Below, in pieces: positions 1 to 13,700 of a stretch of DNA of 64,000 nucleotides. How positions within the stretch are numbered: the first letter of the stretch is position 1; each line of letters starts with the position of its first letter. The translations under genes were made by a program, and so were the position numbers. This DNA comes from Carnegiea gigantea (taxonomy: Eukaryota > Streptophyta > Magnoliopsida > Caryophyllales > Cactaceae). The DNA is taken from contig JAKOGI010002400.1 in the NCBI GenBank assembly GCA_029747015.1, forward strand, positions 48,515-112,514. Direction: 5' to 3'. Under the pieces are notes generated by a model. That model was not told the origin of the DNA. It did not search any database and worked only from the letters and a program-made list of their open reading frames with translations.

Positions 1-770
<770 letters not shown>

Positions 771-942
771 TTAATTAAACAGAATAAAACTTGAAAAAAA
801 TATTATGTCGTAGAATTGTAGCGAAGGAGTTTGTTATTAACAGTGAAATTAGAACTTACGGCAATTTTTGTTGTGGGAAACACAAATTACAAGCTTTGAA
901 GGTGGCAAAATACTAAGGCAAAGAGAAACTCACTGTAATTGC

Positions 943-1921
943 TGATGTATCTCTCAAGGGTTAAGCTTAACTCAATTCAATTGTGAAAGCTAAACCGAGA
1001 ATGATTACAATCAAGGGAAAAGTATAGAAACTACACTAATCATTGGATGCAGATTTCGCCACCGAAGATTAATCTAGTGAAAGTTAAACTCTTACTTTGA
1101 TAAAGATATCACCACCGAGCTTGAGTTTAGGGCCCTTAAGCTCAGTTAGGATATAGATATCACCACCTAATCAAGGCTTAAGGCTCACTTGATCACCACT
1201 GTAATTGGCCTAATTAGAGATAAGCAAGTAGAGAATTCAGGTAACAACACCGAGGAGTTTCAAGCTCAACTTTAGATTTCACTTAATCATCACTTGAGTT
1301 ATAAAATGAGTGCCAAGCTACTTATATTGGCATGCCTAAGGCTTTCCTTAGTCATTAGGTAATCAATAAAAGATCACTTAATGTAAGGACGCTTACTAAG
1401 TATGCTTACATACCTAAGTACACGGTTTAGCATTTAACTGAAACAAAACAAGAAGAAATGAGTGTAATAGCTTTAAAATGATTAACTTAAGCTATCCTTG
1501 ATGATCATGGGTAGCAAGAGTCATGTTTTCCTCCATTGGAAGGAAAGAATACATGGCTGCCACTTCAAACTAAGGAGACGAATGCATGCTTGCCACATCT
1601 TGTCATAGTCTCCGAATAAGAGCTTGCAAAGTGGCATAATCTTCTTCTACCACGTGGCATTTTCTTCATTCATGAGTCACCTGGTGACTATGCTTAAGTT
1701 ACCAGCCTAGTACACACACACACACACCTTGAAGGAGGAAACCCACTTAGGAGAGAAGAACTCCCTTGCTAAGAAATCGGCTGCTAGGTGGCGCATGGAG
1801 CTCAGTCTTTGCTGCTATTGGGAAACTGCATCTTGATGACTAATCTTTGGCTTTCTTCAGTGCAGGAAAACTTCAAGATGTCTAGAAACGCCCCTTTTTG
1901 AAAATCATGATTTGGACATCA
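943..1921 (-). mobile_element. Diverged Ty3/gypsy LTR (family Z)
   Basis: The segment starts TGATGTATCT and ends TTGGACATCA, giving the inverted terminal pair TGATG/CATCA. Its middle matches the LTRs at 43595, 49683 and 55762 in order: the block around 'ttagggcccttaagctcagttag' is the counterpart of their 'cttagggccctcaat' block, followed by similar 'caccacctaa' and 'cttgaaggaggaaa' blocks. It is much more diverged and about 210 bp shorter. I infer an old member or relative of that family in the same orientation. No partner LTR is visible, so it may be a solo LTR or the 3' end of a lost element. Confidence 0.7.
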
Positions 1922-2910
1922 TTAAGTACTTTAATTAACCAGATCTTTCTAACCATGCAGTTTCAAATGTCTGTTAGGTAGCTTTGACAAAATGACTAAA
2001 CTAGACCCTTTAATGTGCTCTTCGGCTTTGTGCTTAACATCACAAATAAACTAGACATCCTCACTGAACTAACAAAAAATGAATTACATAATTTGGATGT
2101 CGTTTGATCTAAAAATAAGAAAAACAAAACTGGGTACAAACTCTCCCAAAACTGTAGCCTAGACAATTTGAATTCAAGAGCTGATTTGAAGTATCAAGTG
2201 AAGGCCAAATGCATTGAAGCTTGTTTTTCTAGAAAGCTAACTTCTTGAACTTCAAATCCATGGTAAATTATTTGACTTAAACCTCGAAGAGGCCTAAGTA
2301 ATTTGGCTCATAAAAATTGAATATGCTACTGGCTTGAACCCGATACCTTATATCTTGAATCTTTTCCAGGTTTGGACAAAAATACTTAATTTAAAACTAA
2401 TTTAATTGCATAATTAAGTTTATTAGGATGTTAATAAACTCTCTTAGCAAAGAAATTAAAGTTAAATTAAGTTTAAGTTGACGAATCAACTTAAAATTGG
2501 AAATGGTTCAGAAAGATTAGGGCTAATTGAGGATGACATGGGCTAAGTTACATCAATTGCCTCTGCCTCTAGTACAATAGGAGTTCTCGTCACATAGATA
2601 AGTGGGAGAGAACCTAATAATTACAATAATTAAAAATTATTGTAAAGTTGTCTGTAATCTTTGAAAAAGGAATCATCATGTTTTGTCTTTTGCAATCATC
2701 TGCGAAAGTGGATGTAAATTATTAGGTGTAGTTATAGAAAATATGTCCGGAGCTACTGTAGATAAATAGTACTTTGTAGGGGAACTGTGGTTAATAGTAC
2801 TTGCCAACATTTTTATCTTTACATGCAAAAGCTTACTTTTACCAAAGGTCAAGAGCTTTGCGGGTTCCTTTGTTTTTGTTTTATTACAGATCAAATGGGT
2901 CTTGTGAATC
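1922..2910. other. AT-rich sequence without a recognisable gene
   Basis: The first few hundred bases loosely resemble the non-coding stretch between polypurine tract and pol stop of the gypsy elements at 44786-44963, so they may be the 3' internal part of the element ending at 1921. The rest shows no coding signal I can support. Confidence 0.4.
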
Positions 2911-3540
2911 TTATAGATCACAATCTTTGGGTTTCGTTGATGGCCCTACCGAACTATCTTCATCTGGGCCATCGTCTACCACAAGCTTTTGTATGTATCT
3001 TTTCCTCATGGTGGGGTCATCTTTGAGTAACTCTAAAATATCTCCCTGTTTTTGTGAGAATCCTTGAGATTTTGATTTTGTAGAAGAGGAGGAATGTTCC
3101 CTTTTAACTAGTGTTGAGGGTCCTGCTAAGGGCTTTTCAGTTTTGGTAACTGTATGGAGGTTGTGAAGTGTAAACTTTTTATTCTTTATCTTACAGAAAT
3201 ACTCGAAATTCGCTTTTCCATAGAGAATAGTCTCGTACTCATTCCACCAATTAACCTTGTAGATAGGAATTAGTGAGAGCGGAAATGTCTTAGCCAAAAA
3301 ATTGTCAAAACTATATTCCCAAGAAAAGATCCAGGCAATATTAAAGGATTGGAAGAACTGAACTTCTTTTGTACAGTCCCCAAGAGCAGGAGTATTTAGA
3401 GCCTAATAGTCCCATCCTACTTTGGCCTCTACTGGTAGTAACAAGGGTGCACCTCCAAACATGGTCCACCAGTGATAGAATCATACAGGAAATACTGTAA
3501 GGCATTTGTCATGAAAATTAAAGAGCTATGAACGAACTTC
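2911..3540 (-). pseudogene. Tryptophan-rich retroelement/pararetrovirus-like ORF fragment
   Basis: One - strand frame stays mostly open across this stretch. Its last 128 codons (3297 down to 2911) are uninterrupted. Going upstream the frame is closed by a TAG at 3403-3405 and a TGA at 3481-3483. The product is rich in aromatic residues, with blocks such as FYHWWTMFGGAP, WIFSWEYSFDNFLAK and VNWWNEYETILYGKANF, followed by a Ser/Lys/Asp-rich tail. The style resembles uncharacterised proteins that turn up in plant genomes next to caulimovirid-like sequences, and the W/Y-rich tract at 18460-18560 in this window, but I cannot assign a domain. It lies between an old LTR and a microsatellite with no promoter or partner visible, so I treat it as a decayed fragment rather than a host gene. 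Confidence 0.4.
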
Positions 3541-3568
3541 ATGTTTGAAGAAAAAGGTCCGAAGCCAT

Positions 3569-3620
3569 ATACATACACGTGTACACACACACACACACAC
3601 AAGTGTATATATACATAAAC

Positions 3621-3668
<48 letters not shown>

Positions 3669-3719
3669 ATATATATATATATATAAGATATATTAATATC
3701 TATATATATTATATATATA

Positions 3720-3762
<43 letters not shown>

Positions 3763-3777
3763 TTGTATATGTACATA

Positions 3778-3820
<43 letters not shown>
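3569..3820. repeat. (AC)n/(AT)n microsatellite, left part of a split tract
   Basis: CA repeats (about 3578-3600) followed by long TA runs up to the exact first base of the LTR at 3821. Together with 14736-16185 it forms one microsatellite interrupted by the LARD-like element. Confidence 0.95.
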
Positions 3821-3823
<3 letters not shown>

Positions 3824-6800
3824 AACACTCCCAGCCCCTAGGCCAGAAGTGTTACGCTTTCCTAACTTCTTACTTAATTCTTGGGACGAAACGAGCAGAG
3901 TTTCCCCTGAAAACTGACCGCTTCCAGGCTAAACACCTTACTATAAGTCCCTGTAGATTAACAGAAGCGTAAACATATAAAACATAGCTCAACAGCCACA
4001 CGCCGGAGTTCATAACTCAACGAGCCACTCGCTCGGAGTACACCAACCAGATTAATTCATGAATAATGAAGAAATGGAAGATACAACTCAATGGTTAACA
4101 AAACCGGAGTATTAAGATTTACATCCCAAAACATAACTAAATTAAACCAAGAAGACATCTAACTAACTTGATAGTTGGCTCAGGCGGCCATACAGAGCGA
4201 CCTTTATACCATATGCATTATATGAACTAGAATAATCATTTACAGACCTTTATAAACTAAGAGTACATTACATGACTTCATTAAACACGTAAGATCCCTT
4301 TAAATGAGCACATATGACGCCTTGTAAGCAACAATAGGTTCCTTCTGGACTTATTTGACTCAACTTCTTCCCGTCAGACAGAAAACCTGGGAAAAAGGGA
4401 AAGAGTAATGGGATGAGCAACCACACGCTCAGTGAGTGTCCCCCAACCCCCTTAAAACCAAAACTGTTGCAAGCAATACTATCTTTACTAGTCACATATC
4501 ACGTTTCCATACTTTACTATCATAATAGATATTCGTAGAACCTTTATGGGAGGATCACTAAACATAAACTTCACTTCGACCCCTCAATCATATTTCTAGG
4601 TTCTTTAATGATAGAGTTCTTTTCTAGCAAGCAGTTAGGCACGCGAGTAAGCATCGAAGGCTAAGTATAAGGATCTTTTCTTTTCATAATATAACTTCCT
4701 AACGCTCCATTTAAACTACACATGAACCCTCAATCATATGATGTGTATATAAGGTTATCCCTTTTCATAAATACACTTTTCTTGGAATTTCATTCATATG
4801 ATATACACATCACACACATAAACACATATCAAGCATTTAAGTACCTTTAAACATCATATTAAGCTATATGACACCCACGCATGCTATTCATATATCAACG
4901 TTCATTTTTTTAGGAAGAGACGCCTTCATTCATGGAATTTTTAATGTGCTATAACTTTCTTTCTCATCTCATACACTATAAATCAGACAGATTTGCTATG
5001 GATAAGAATGATGCTACATAAGATTAGAATCCACGTTCAACCATACTTAAGAATCATTCATAATGCATCCATTGAAAGCTTTCCTTTAATACATAGGCTA
5101 AGAATCCACATCCAAACATGCTTGAGGATCATTTCATAACTCATTCATTGAAAGCTTTCTTTCTTTCATTGAAAACGTTGTCTTAGTCTTCAAAGGAAGT
5201 TTCATTTCATTTGATCGTGTAACGACCCTTATAAGCTTTTCATACATCATTCCATATAGCCTTTTGGGCCCATAAAAAGAACTTCCTTTCCTTTTTAATC
5301 GTTTAAAAATGGCAAAGGGCCCATTGCTTTTCTTAACTTAGTACGAAAGTACTTCTAGCATAAGATCATTGCAGGGTGCTGATTGGATGAGAACTATTCT
5401 CGACCCCATAGTGAGACCTAACGCTCACGCTTAAGCTCTTACTCCCGAGATGGCTACATATAACATATCGGACCATTACATTAGCCCTCGTCAGGGCCTC
5501 TAGGGTTTATCCGGACTTATCCCCCAGGTTAACATTACATCATATCATATTGTCCGCAGCACATTATCTTAGCCACTTAAAGCGTGTCGGCCATAACGGC
5601 TAATAATTTTGTTGTGTCATTTGGTAAAATCATTTATCACATAACTCACACTTTTCTAAACCGTTTTAGGGATTCCCCCGTTCAAGTGTGTTCACTCCCA
5701 AATACTGTTTGTATAGCGAAAATAGGCCATTGCTTGCTATTAATCATGGCTATTATTAGTTTGAAAACACGAGAAACGTTCTTTGTCAAATTACCACACT
5801 TTCACGCATAATGCATCTTAGACATAAAGGGGGAAAGGGATTCATACGTTTCACATTCAAACACTTCATAATCATTTCAACAACACAATGAGCCACACAT
5901 GGCCTCGCAACCCACACGATTGCGGTCAATTTACAACCCGAACTTCCTCCTCACAAGCACCGTACCACAGGACCTCGAACGCTCATGATTCTTTCCTCAA
6001 ACCATCCAACTACCAACTCGATTCATCGTTTCATTAATCACAACATATTATCCTATTAGCTTATAAAAATAAAGGGTGAAGTTTAGGGTCTTACCTGAGC
6101 ATCCAGCACCATTCAGCGGTGCGCTACAACAAGCGTTCATATGGCCACATTTATTCATGAATCGACAACACTTTATTCAATAAATCAAACATAATTTGAT
6201 TCTAAGCATATACGATACATTTCGAAGCAACTTTCCTAAGCATGAATGTACAGAGAACAGAGGTTTGAGTGAAAACTAAACATATTTCAACAGCTTCGAA
6301 TTTAATTCGTTTACATGCATTAGTTAGTTTAACTCGAGTCGAACCCAAACATGTTTATATAACTTCGAGATTATTTCGTTTAACATGTATTGGCTAAGCT
6401 ACTTGATTCGGAGCCAGACACCCTTCATTTACCTCAAAAATTAGCTCATTTGCATGCTTTGGTTAATTAATTCGAATGGAAGCTAAAGACATTAAAAGAA
6501 CTTCGATTTTAATCCTTTTTTCATATATTAGCTAAATAACTTAAATAGAAGCTAAGCACGTTAATATAACTTCGATATTAATTCTTTTTCATACATTAAC
6601 TCATTAACTTAAATCGATGCTAAACACGTTAAACTAATTTCGAATTAACAATTCAAGCATGATTTACATTCATAGGTTCGAATCGATGCTCAACATATCA
6701 AACTAACTTCGTTTCTAATTCCTTTTCAAATAATAACTCATTAACTCGATTCGAAGCTAAATATGTTAAATTAACTTCGATTTTAATTCCGTTTTAAACA

Positions 6801-7907
6801 GTAACTCATTAACTCGATTCGAAGCTAAATATGTCCATATAAATTCGAATTCACTGTTCACGCAAGACTACGGTTTATGTACAGAATTCACATCGATTCT
6901 CAATTTCAGGCAGGAAACAACCAATTGATTCGAACCTAAGCATGGATAACTTATTTTTTGTCATTTCTAACGAATTTAACAAGCCCTAACTTGACATGCA
7001 ACATCAAACTGCTGAAAATTAACTTCGAAAATAGTAATAACTTAGGAGGCGAGAACACCCACCTATAATCGCTTCATTACCTACTAAATTGGTAGCAATT
7101 CACGCCCAAAATTCCCTTGAACTCGTCCCAGGCTCGGCTACTCCCAGAACCCAAAGCCCTAGCTTCGATTTAATGGTGTTTTTGGTTGATTTTGGCCATA
7201 AATTATCACCCAATGTATAGAGGAGGCTGGGATGGAGGGGGGTCGTCGGTTTCTGGCCGGTGGACGGCCGGTTTTGGGCGCATAGACGCGTGGGTGTGAG
7301 GCTGTGCGAAGTGGCGGTGTTTGGTGGTGGAATGGGGCGGTGGGGACGCGTGGTTTGGAGCTCCCCTTCACCGGTGACGCGTGCCGACCGGTGACATGTG
7401 CCCACCGGCGACGTCGCCAGGTATCTGGCCGGCGAGGGGGAGGGAGAGAGAGAGAGAGAGGCGATTAGAGAGAGAGAGAGGGAGAGCAGAGAGCGAGAAG
7501 CAGAGGGGAGGGGTCGGGGTCTCGGGCTTCTCAGGCCCGGCGTGCCCCCTCCCTTCCCTTTTTGTTTTATTGTCTTTTTTTTTGTCTCAATTAACATCAT
7601 TCTACTAAACGCCGGTCCCGTACTCGCTAATGGTTAGGCTAAACCTGAATTGAAACGACCCACAATGAACATTTTGGTTTAAACTTTGGGAATCGGCCAA
7701 GTAAAACGAAAAATGATTTGAAAACTTAGTTTAGCGTTGATTCAAAGGTTTTATAAATAAGTAACATCGATAATAACGTTAATCAAATAATCGTTCTTTT
7801 TAATGAATTTAATCGTTAAAAACTCACACAGTTAATGAAAATACGATTTCATAACGTAAAAGCAAGATAGGCAACTTAATGTAAAAATAACGAAGGTGGG
7901 TCTTACA
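3821..7907 (-). repeat. LARD-like element, 3' LTR (left copy)
   Basis: 4087-bp terminal repeat, TG...CA. It matches 10732-14735 along its whole length with scattered differences, mostly transitions, plus two blocks absent from the right copy. It contains a GC-rich, GA-repeat-bearing region near 7200-7560. Open frames inside (for example 5584-5811 and 7100-7600) have no recognisable domain. Their conservation in the other LTR follows from both LTRs being copied from one template. Confidence 0.9.
7200..7560 (-). promoter_or_regulatory. GC-rich/GA-repeat island in left LARD LTR
   Basis: Composition changes sharply from AT-rich to GC-rich, with ACCGG/CCGGC-rich sequence and a (GA)n tract at about 7443-7483. 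On the transcribed (-) strand the GA tract reads as CT-rich. It lies about 400 bp from the LTR end on the side where the repeat begins in the transcribed strand. I infer a promoter or leader region, but no TATA box or start site can be assigned with confidence. Confidence 0.4.
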
Positions 7908-7920
7908 TTCTTCCCCCCTT
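7908..7920 (-). other. Polypurine tract of LARD-like element
   Basis: On the - strand this reads AAGGGGGGAAGAA and abuts the LTR that starts TGTAAGACCC. Just upstream is a GAGGACGAAATTCTTTT-type sequence, the usual ending of plant Ty3/gypsy pol genes. This suggests the element descends from a Ty3/gypsy parent and kept the replication signals while losing the genes. Confidence 0.85.
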
Positions 7921-10715
7921 AAAAGAATTTCGTCCTCGAAATTCCAAATCCAAGTTCGGTTTTTCCTAAAATGAACGCGCGTAGGTAAGATCTACACGAT
8001 GGGTTTCCAAAAGGTTCCATTTTGCAATCACTACTTGTTTTTAAATCAAAAGAAAATGTCTTATGGTATCCAGTCTCCTCCTCGCGAATCCTCTTCAAGC
8101 GTCTACTCGCTCTATTTAGGCGCCGAGGGCAAATCGCATTGAAGAGGGGCAACTGAGTTGGCGTGGAAAACCATATCGAGTTTGTTTTGAAAAAGAACAG
8201 AGATTTCCGATCATCTAGACTTAGTTAGCATGGCGAACAGTAAATCTATGCATATGCATATCTATAAGTGGGCATCGAAAGGCATGACAATCGTGGCAAT
8301 GACATCTTACGGTCACACACTAGCAGTCTCATTCTAAAACATGAATTCAAGTCACTTTTGGGATCACAACGATTAACATGGAGACTACTATAACACATTT
8401 AGAAGAACAAAACGTCACCTGGTACCGAATAGCATCATTTAAGCATAATAGCATCACATAGAATCGTTTAAGTATAATAGTATGACATAGTATTGCATAG
8501 TGTTAGCAATTCAACATTCTCAAGTTTCGGGAATGAAGGTAACATGAAACCGGTTGATATACATGTTGCAAGCAACAAGTCAGAGGTTATGCCATATCAT
8601 CAATCACAAAACTTAGATAATTGGAACAATTGAGTCACATAGCAATCCGACTCGAGTCTAGCTCATTCACTAGTATACAAAATAGAAGCATTTCACAACT
8701 GAGTTACTTAACCAAGAAGTTTTTATTTTATAGCAAGGTAATGGATACATCACACAGCATCACTTAGCGTCACATACAAAACAAACATTCCTATATCATG
8801 AGAATATGCAAGTAAGATGACATGCTTATGCCTGTAACTCTGCCCGTTTACGACCTTATTAAAGGATCACAAGTGTATATCATGCCATAGCTCTTTTAAG
8901 TTGGATGATATATTTCAATTATCCCTACTTGCAACCATACTCCACACTTTAATGATCAAGTGATGCAGTGAGGATTTCGATACGACCACAAGTATACTGA
9001 GCACATCATTGAGTCTCATAAGGTACCTAGATAATCCCATATTCACACGTTCACACGAGTATAGGTCTCTAAGTTCGTGAAGTACTAGCACTCATAATTG
9101 TAATATGGTAACATGCAAATGGGAGGACTCCATAACATCAATGGTAGTATTCATAACAACTAACAAAAATGCAATGCTAAGGTTCGCCAAGAAGTTCAGC
9201 AATTTACATGTGGCACTCTCAATCATGTCATCCCATGTCATACTGATCAACCAAGCCATCAAACATTTCACGTACATTCATTCGTAAACCTTGGAGTCAC
9301 GCATCCAGGTATGATCATGGGTATGCTAGCATGCAATGTGATTAGGTATAAAACACGCAAGGCAAGCAAGTGTGAATGTAACTTCTATGGTCACAAGATT
9401 TCTAGCTAAGTAGATGGATAAATAGTGACTTTAACAAAACATAAGAATAGGGGCACTTTAGTTCATATAACAAGTAGGCAATTCCCTTACCCCATCCTGT
9501 CGATCAACTCAAGTAGTCCATCTAACTCAATCGTATGCATAACCATGCCGAAGGATGTACTAACAGTAGGAAATCCAATTACTTCGCTCTTCAATAATAT
9601 AACTTATCAAGGATTGCTCTAAAACAAGTCTAAGTAATTATATAAGCCCTTTCGAGCTTAGTATTACACATCATGTCACAACTGCTGGATCAACCACATT
9701 CACCGTAGTAAGAGGCATACAATTTCAAAGTGCGTGTCAGGCTCTCTCTACCTTGTTCTTTCTAGGTGTATTGGGGTTTGATATAGCAAGAACACTATCA
9801 ATTTCACATAGGACATCAAGAACATTGTACAGGTGACAACAAGCATTGCGCTAGATGATGAGGGTAGTTTTCATGCAATAGTCAAGAGAAATGCACTGCT
9901 ATTGCTTAATTTCTATCCATGCATATCAAAATCTCATTTAATTTCTTTAAACAACTCAAAATTCACATATGGGGGGTATCACCTAGTGAGATTCTCAGTC
10001 ATAGAAAGCTAACTCTAATCACTTGCAAACAAATCGTTAACACATCCGGCAATCCATGCACCTTGGCACGTGGACACTCAAAATCATTCGATTACACACA
10101 GAAAGTTACGCTCATATGGCTAAATCCAAGCATTATTGCAAAGCAAATGCGAGTCTTCAGTTACAACAATACGTCTCAACCAAACAATTAAAAGATCTTG
10201 AAGGTCAAAGCAAAACCCTAGCTCACTAATCAGGAAGACTTTAACTTTCAAGGTCTTTAGGCTTTCAAAAGGAAATAGTTTAATTGCTTCTAGCTCTTTC
10301 TCTACCAACTTTTGAATACGTCTGCTCACTCCATTATGGGGCCCGAGGAGCAAATCGTATTTTAGGGGCAAAGATGAGCGTAGAGTTAAGGCTCTCTAAT
10401 CATTCGATTCAAATCATATGTTCTTTAAACATTGGATTAAAATGACCAAAGCATATAAACGAAACAACTTTCGATTAAGCTAACACTTATCTCATGCACG
10501 ACAATACGAATCACTCGGCCTATACCTTAACAAATGGTTCTTTCATCCAACCATTCAGCTTACTGAAGCCGTATCTAACTAGTGAAACACGCGAACATTC
10601 ACATAAAACTCACATTTGCACACAAGGCAGGCATATGTCACATAACCATACAGTGTTCCTAGGCCGCTATATGAAATGCAAGACTCAGGTTGCGGCCTAT
10701 GCTCGCAGGACCTTT
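7921..10715 (-). other. Non-coding interior of LARD-like element
   Basis: About 2.8 kb without a recognisable gag or pol domain on either strand. The longest - strand frames (7919-8152 and 10120-10371) lie near the two ends and share a diverged stretch of about 75 bp (about 8090-8165 and 10300-10378). These could be relics of coding sequence or a duplicated packaging or leader element. The middle (about 8170-10250) shows no similarity to anything else in the window. Confidence 0.7.
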
Positions 10716-10727
10716 GCTCTGATACCA
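10716..10727 (-). other. Primer binding site (tRNA-iMet), LARD-like element
   Basis: The - strand reads TGGTATCAGAGC, the standard plant initiator tRNA-Met complement, separated by four bases from the LTR that begins at 10732. It fixes the 5' LTR as the right-hand copy. Confidence 0.92.
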
Positions 10728-10731
10728 TCAA

Positions 10732-13700
10732 TGTAACACCCCCAGCCCCTAGGCCAGAAGCGTTGCGCTTTCCTAACTTTTTACTTAATTCATGGGACGA
10801 AACGGGCAGAGTTTTCCCTGAAAACTGACCGTTTCCAGTCTAAACGCCTTACAATAAGTCCCTGTAGATTAACGGAAGCGTAAACATATAAAACATAGCT
10901 CAACGGCCACACGCCGGAGTTCATAACTCAACGAGCCACTCGCTCGGAGTACACCAACCAGATTGATTCATGAATAAAGAAGAAATGGAAGATACAACTC
11001 AATGGTTAACAAAACCGGAGTATTAAGATTTACATCCCAAAACATAACTAAATTAAACCAAGAAGACATCTAACTAACTTGATGGTTGGCTCAGGCGGCC
11101 ATACAGAGCGACCTTTATATCATATGCATTACATGAACTAGAATAATCGTTTACAGACCTTTATTAACTAAGAGTACATTACATGACTTCATTAAACACG
11201 TAAGATCCCTTTAAATGAGCACATATGACGCCTTGTAAGCAACAATAGGTTCCTTCTAGACTTATCTGACTCAACTTCTTCCTGTCAGAAAGAAAACCTG
11301 GGGAAAAGGGGAAAGAGTAATGGGATGAGCAACCACACGCTCAGTGAGTGTCCCCCAACCCCCTTAAAACCAAAACCGTTGCAAGTAATACTATCTTTAC
11401 TAGTCACATATCACGTTTCCATACTTTACTATCATAATAGATATTCATAGAACCTTTATGGGAGGATCACTAAACATAAACTTCATTTCGACCCCTCAAT
11501 CATATTTCTAGGTTCCTTAATGATAGAGTTCTTTTCTAGCAAGCAGTTAGGCACGCGAGTAAGCATCGAAGGCTAAGTATAAGGATCTTTTCTTTTCATA
11601 ATATAACTTCCTAACACTCCATTTAAACTACACATGAACCCTCAATCATATGATGTGTATATAAGGTTATCCCTTTTCATAAATACACTTTTCTTGGCAT
11701 TTCATTCATATAATATACACATCACACACATAAACACATATCAAGCATTTAAGTACCTTTAAACATCATATTAAGCTATATGACACCCTCGCATGCTATT
11801 CACATATCAACGTTCATTCTTTTAGGAAGAGACGCCTTCATTCATGGAATTTTTAACGTGCTATAACTTTCTTTCTCATCTCATACACTATAAATCAGAC
11901 AGATTTGCTATGGATAAGAATGATGCCATATAAGATTAGAATCCACGTTCAACCATACTTAAGAATCATTCATAATGCATCCATTGAAAGCTTTCCTTTA
12001 ATACATAGGCTAAGAATCCACATTCAAACATGCTTCAGGATCATTTCATAACTCATTCATTGAATGCTTTCTTTCTTTCGTTGAAAACGTTGTCTTAGTC
12101 TTCAAAGGAAGTTTCATTTCATTTGGTCGTGTAATGACCCCTATAAGCTTTTTATACATCATTCCATATAGCCTTTTGGGCCCATAAAAAGAACTTCCTT
12201 TCCTTTTTAATCGTTTAAAATGGCAAAGGGCCAATTGCTTTTCTTAACTTAGTATGAAAGTACTTCTGGTGACCTAACGCTCACGTTTAAGCTCTTACTC
12301 CTCGGATGGCTACATATAACATATCGGACCATTACATTAGCCCTCGTCAGGGCCTCTAGGGTTTATCCGGACTTATCCCCTAGGTTAACATTACATCATA
12401 TCATATTGTCCGCAGCACATTATCTTAGCCACTTAAAGCGTGTCGGCCATAACGGCTAATAATTTTGTTGTGTCGTTTGGTAAAATCATTTATCACATAA
12501 CTCACACTTTTCTAAACCGTTTTAGGGATTCCCCCATTCAAGCAGGTTCACTCCCAAATACTGTTTGTATAGCGAAAATAGGCCATTGCTTGAAAACACG
12601 AGAAACATTCTTTGTCAAATCACCACACTTTCACGCATAATGCATCTTAGACATAAAGGGGGAAAGGGATTCACACGTTTCACATTCAAACACTTCATAA
12701 TTTTTTCAACAACACAATGAACCACACATGGCCTCATAATCCACACGATTGCGGTCAATTCACAACCCGAACTCCCTCCTTATAAGCACCGCACCACAGG
12801 ACCTCGAACGCTCATGATTCTTTCCTCAAACCATCCAACTACTAACTCGATTTATCGATTCATTAATCACAACATATTATCCTATGAGCTTATAAAAATA
12901 AAGGGTGAAGTTTAGGTTCTTACCTGAGCATCCAGCACCATTCAGCGGTGCACTACAACAAGCGTTCATATGGCCACATTTATTCATGAATCGACAACAC
13001 TTTATTCGATAAATCAAACATAATTTGATTCTAAGCATATATGACACATTTCGAAGCAACTTTCCTAACCATGAATGTACAGAGAACAGAGGTTCGAGTG
13101 AAAACTAAACATATTTCAATAGCTTCGAATTTAATTCGTTTACATGCATTAGTTAGTTTAACTCGAGTCGAACCAAAAATGTTTATATAACTTCGAGATT
13201 AATTCGTTTAACATGTATTGGCTAAGCTACTTGATTCGGAGCCAGACACCCTTCATTTACCTCGAAAATTAGCTCATTTGCATGCTTTGGTTAATTAATT
13301 CGAATGGAAGCTAAAGACATTAAAAGAACTTCGATTTTAATCCTTTTTCATATATTAGCTAAATAACTTAAATAGAAGCTAAGCACATTAATATAACTTC
13401 GATATTAATTCTTTTTCATACATTAACTCATTAACTTGAATCGATGCGAAACACGTTAAACTAATTTCAAATTAACAATTCAAGCATGATTTACATTCAT
13501 GGGTTCGAATCGATGCTAAACATATCAAACTAACTTCGTTTCTAATTCCTTTTCAAACAATAACTCATTAACTCGATTCGAAGCTAAATATGTTAAATTA
13601 ACTTCGATTTTAATTCCGTTTTAAACAATAACTCATTAACTCGATTCAAAGCTAAATATGTCCATGTAAATTCGAATTCACTGTTCACGCAAGACTACGG

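Noticed and set aside
5584..5811. A 75-codon frame also present at 12440-12640
   Set aside because: It lies in both LARD LTRs; similarity is explained by LTR duplication and the second copy has an internal deletion. No domain.
7100..7600. 166-codon - strand frame in the GC-rich part of the LARD LTR, with counterparts at 13927-14417
   Set aside because: Pro/Ser/Arg-rich translation of a GC- and GA-rich tract; the counterpart is in different, shorter frames, so the frame is not conserved.
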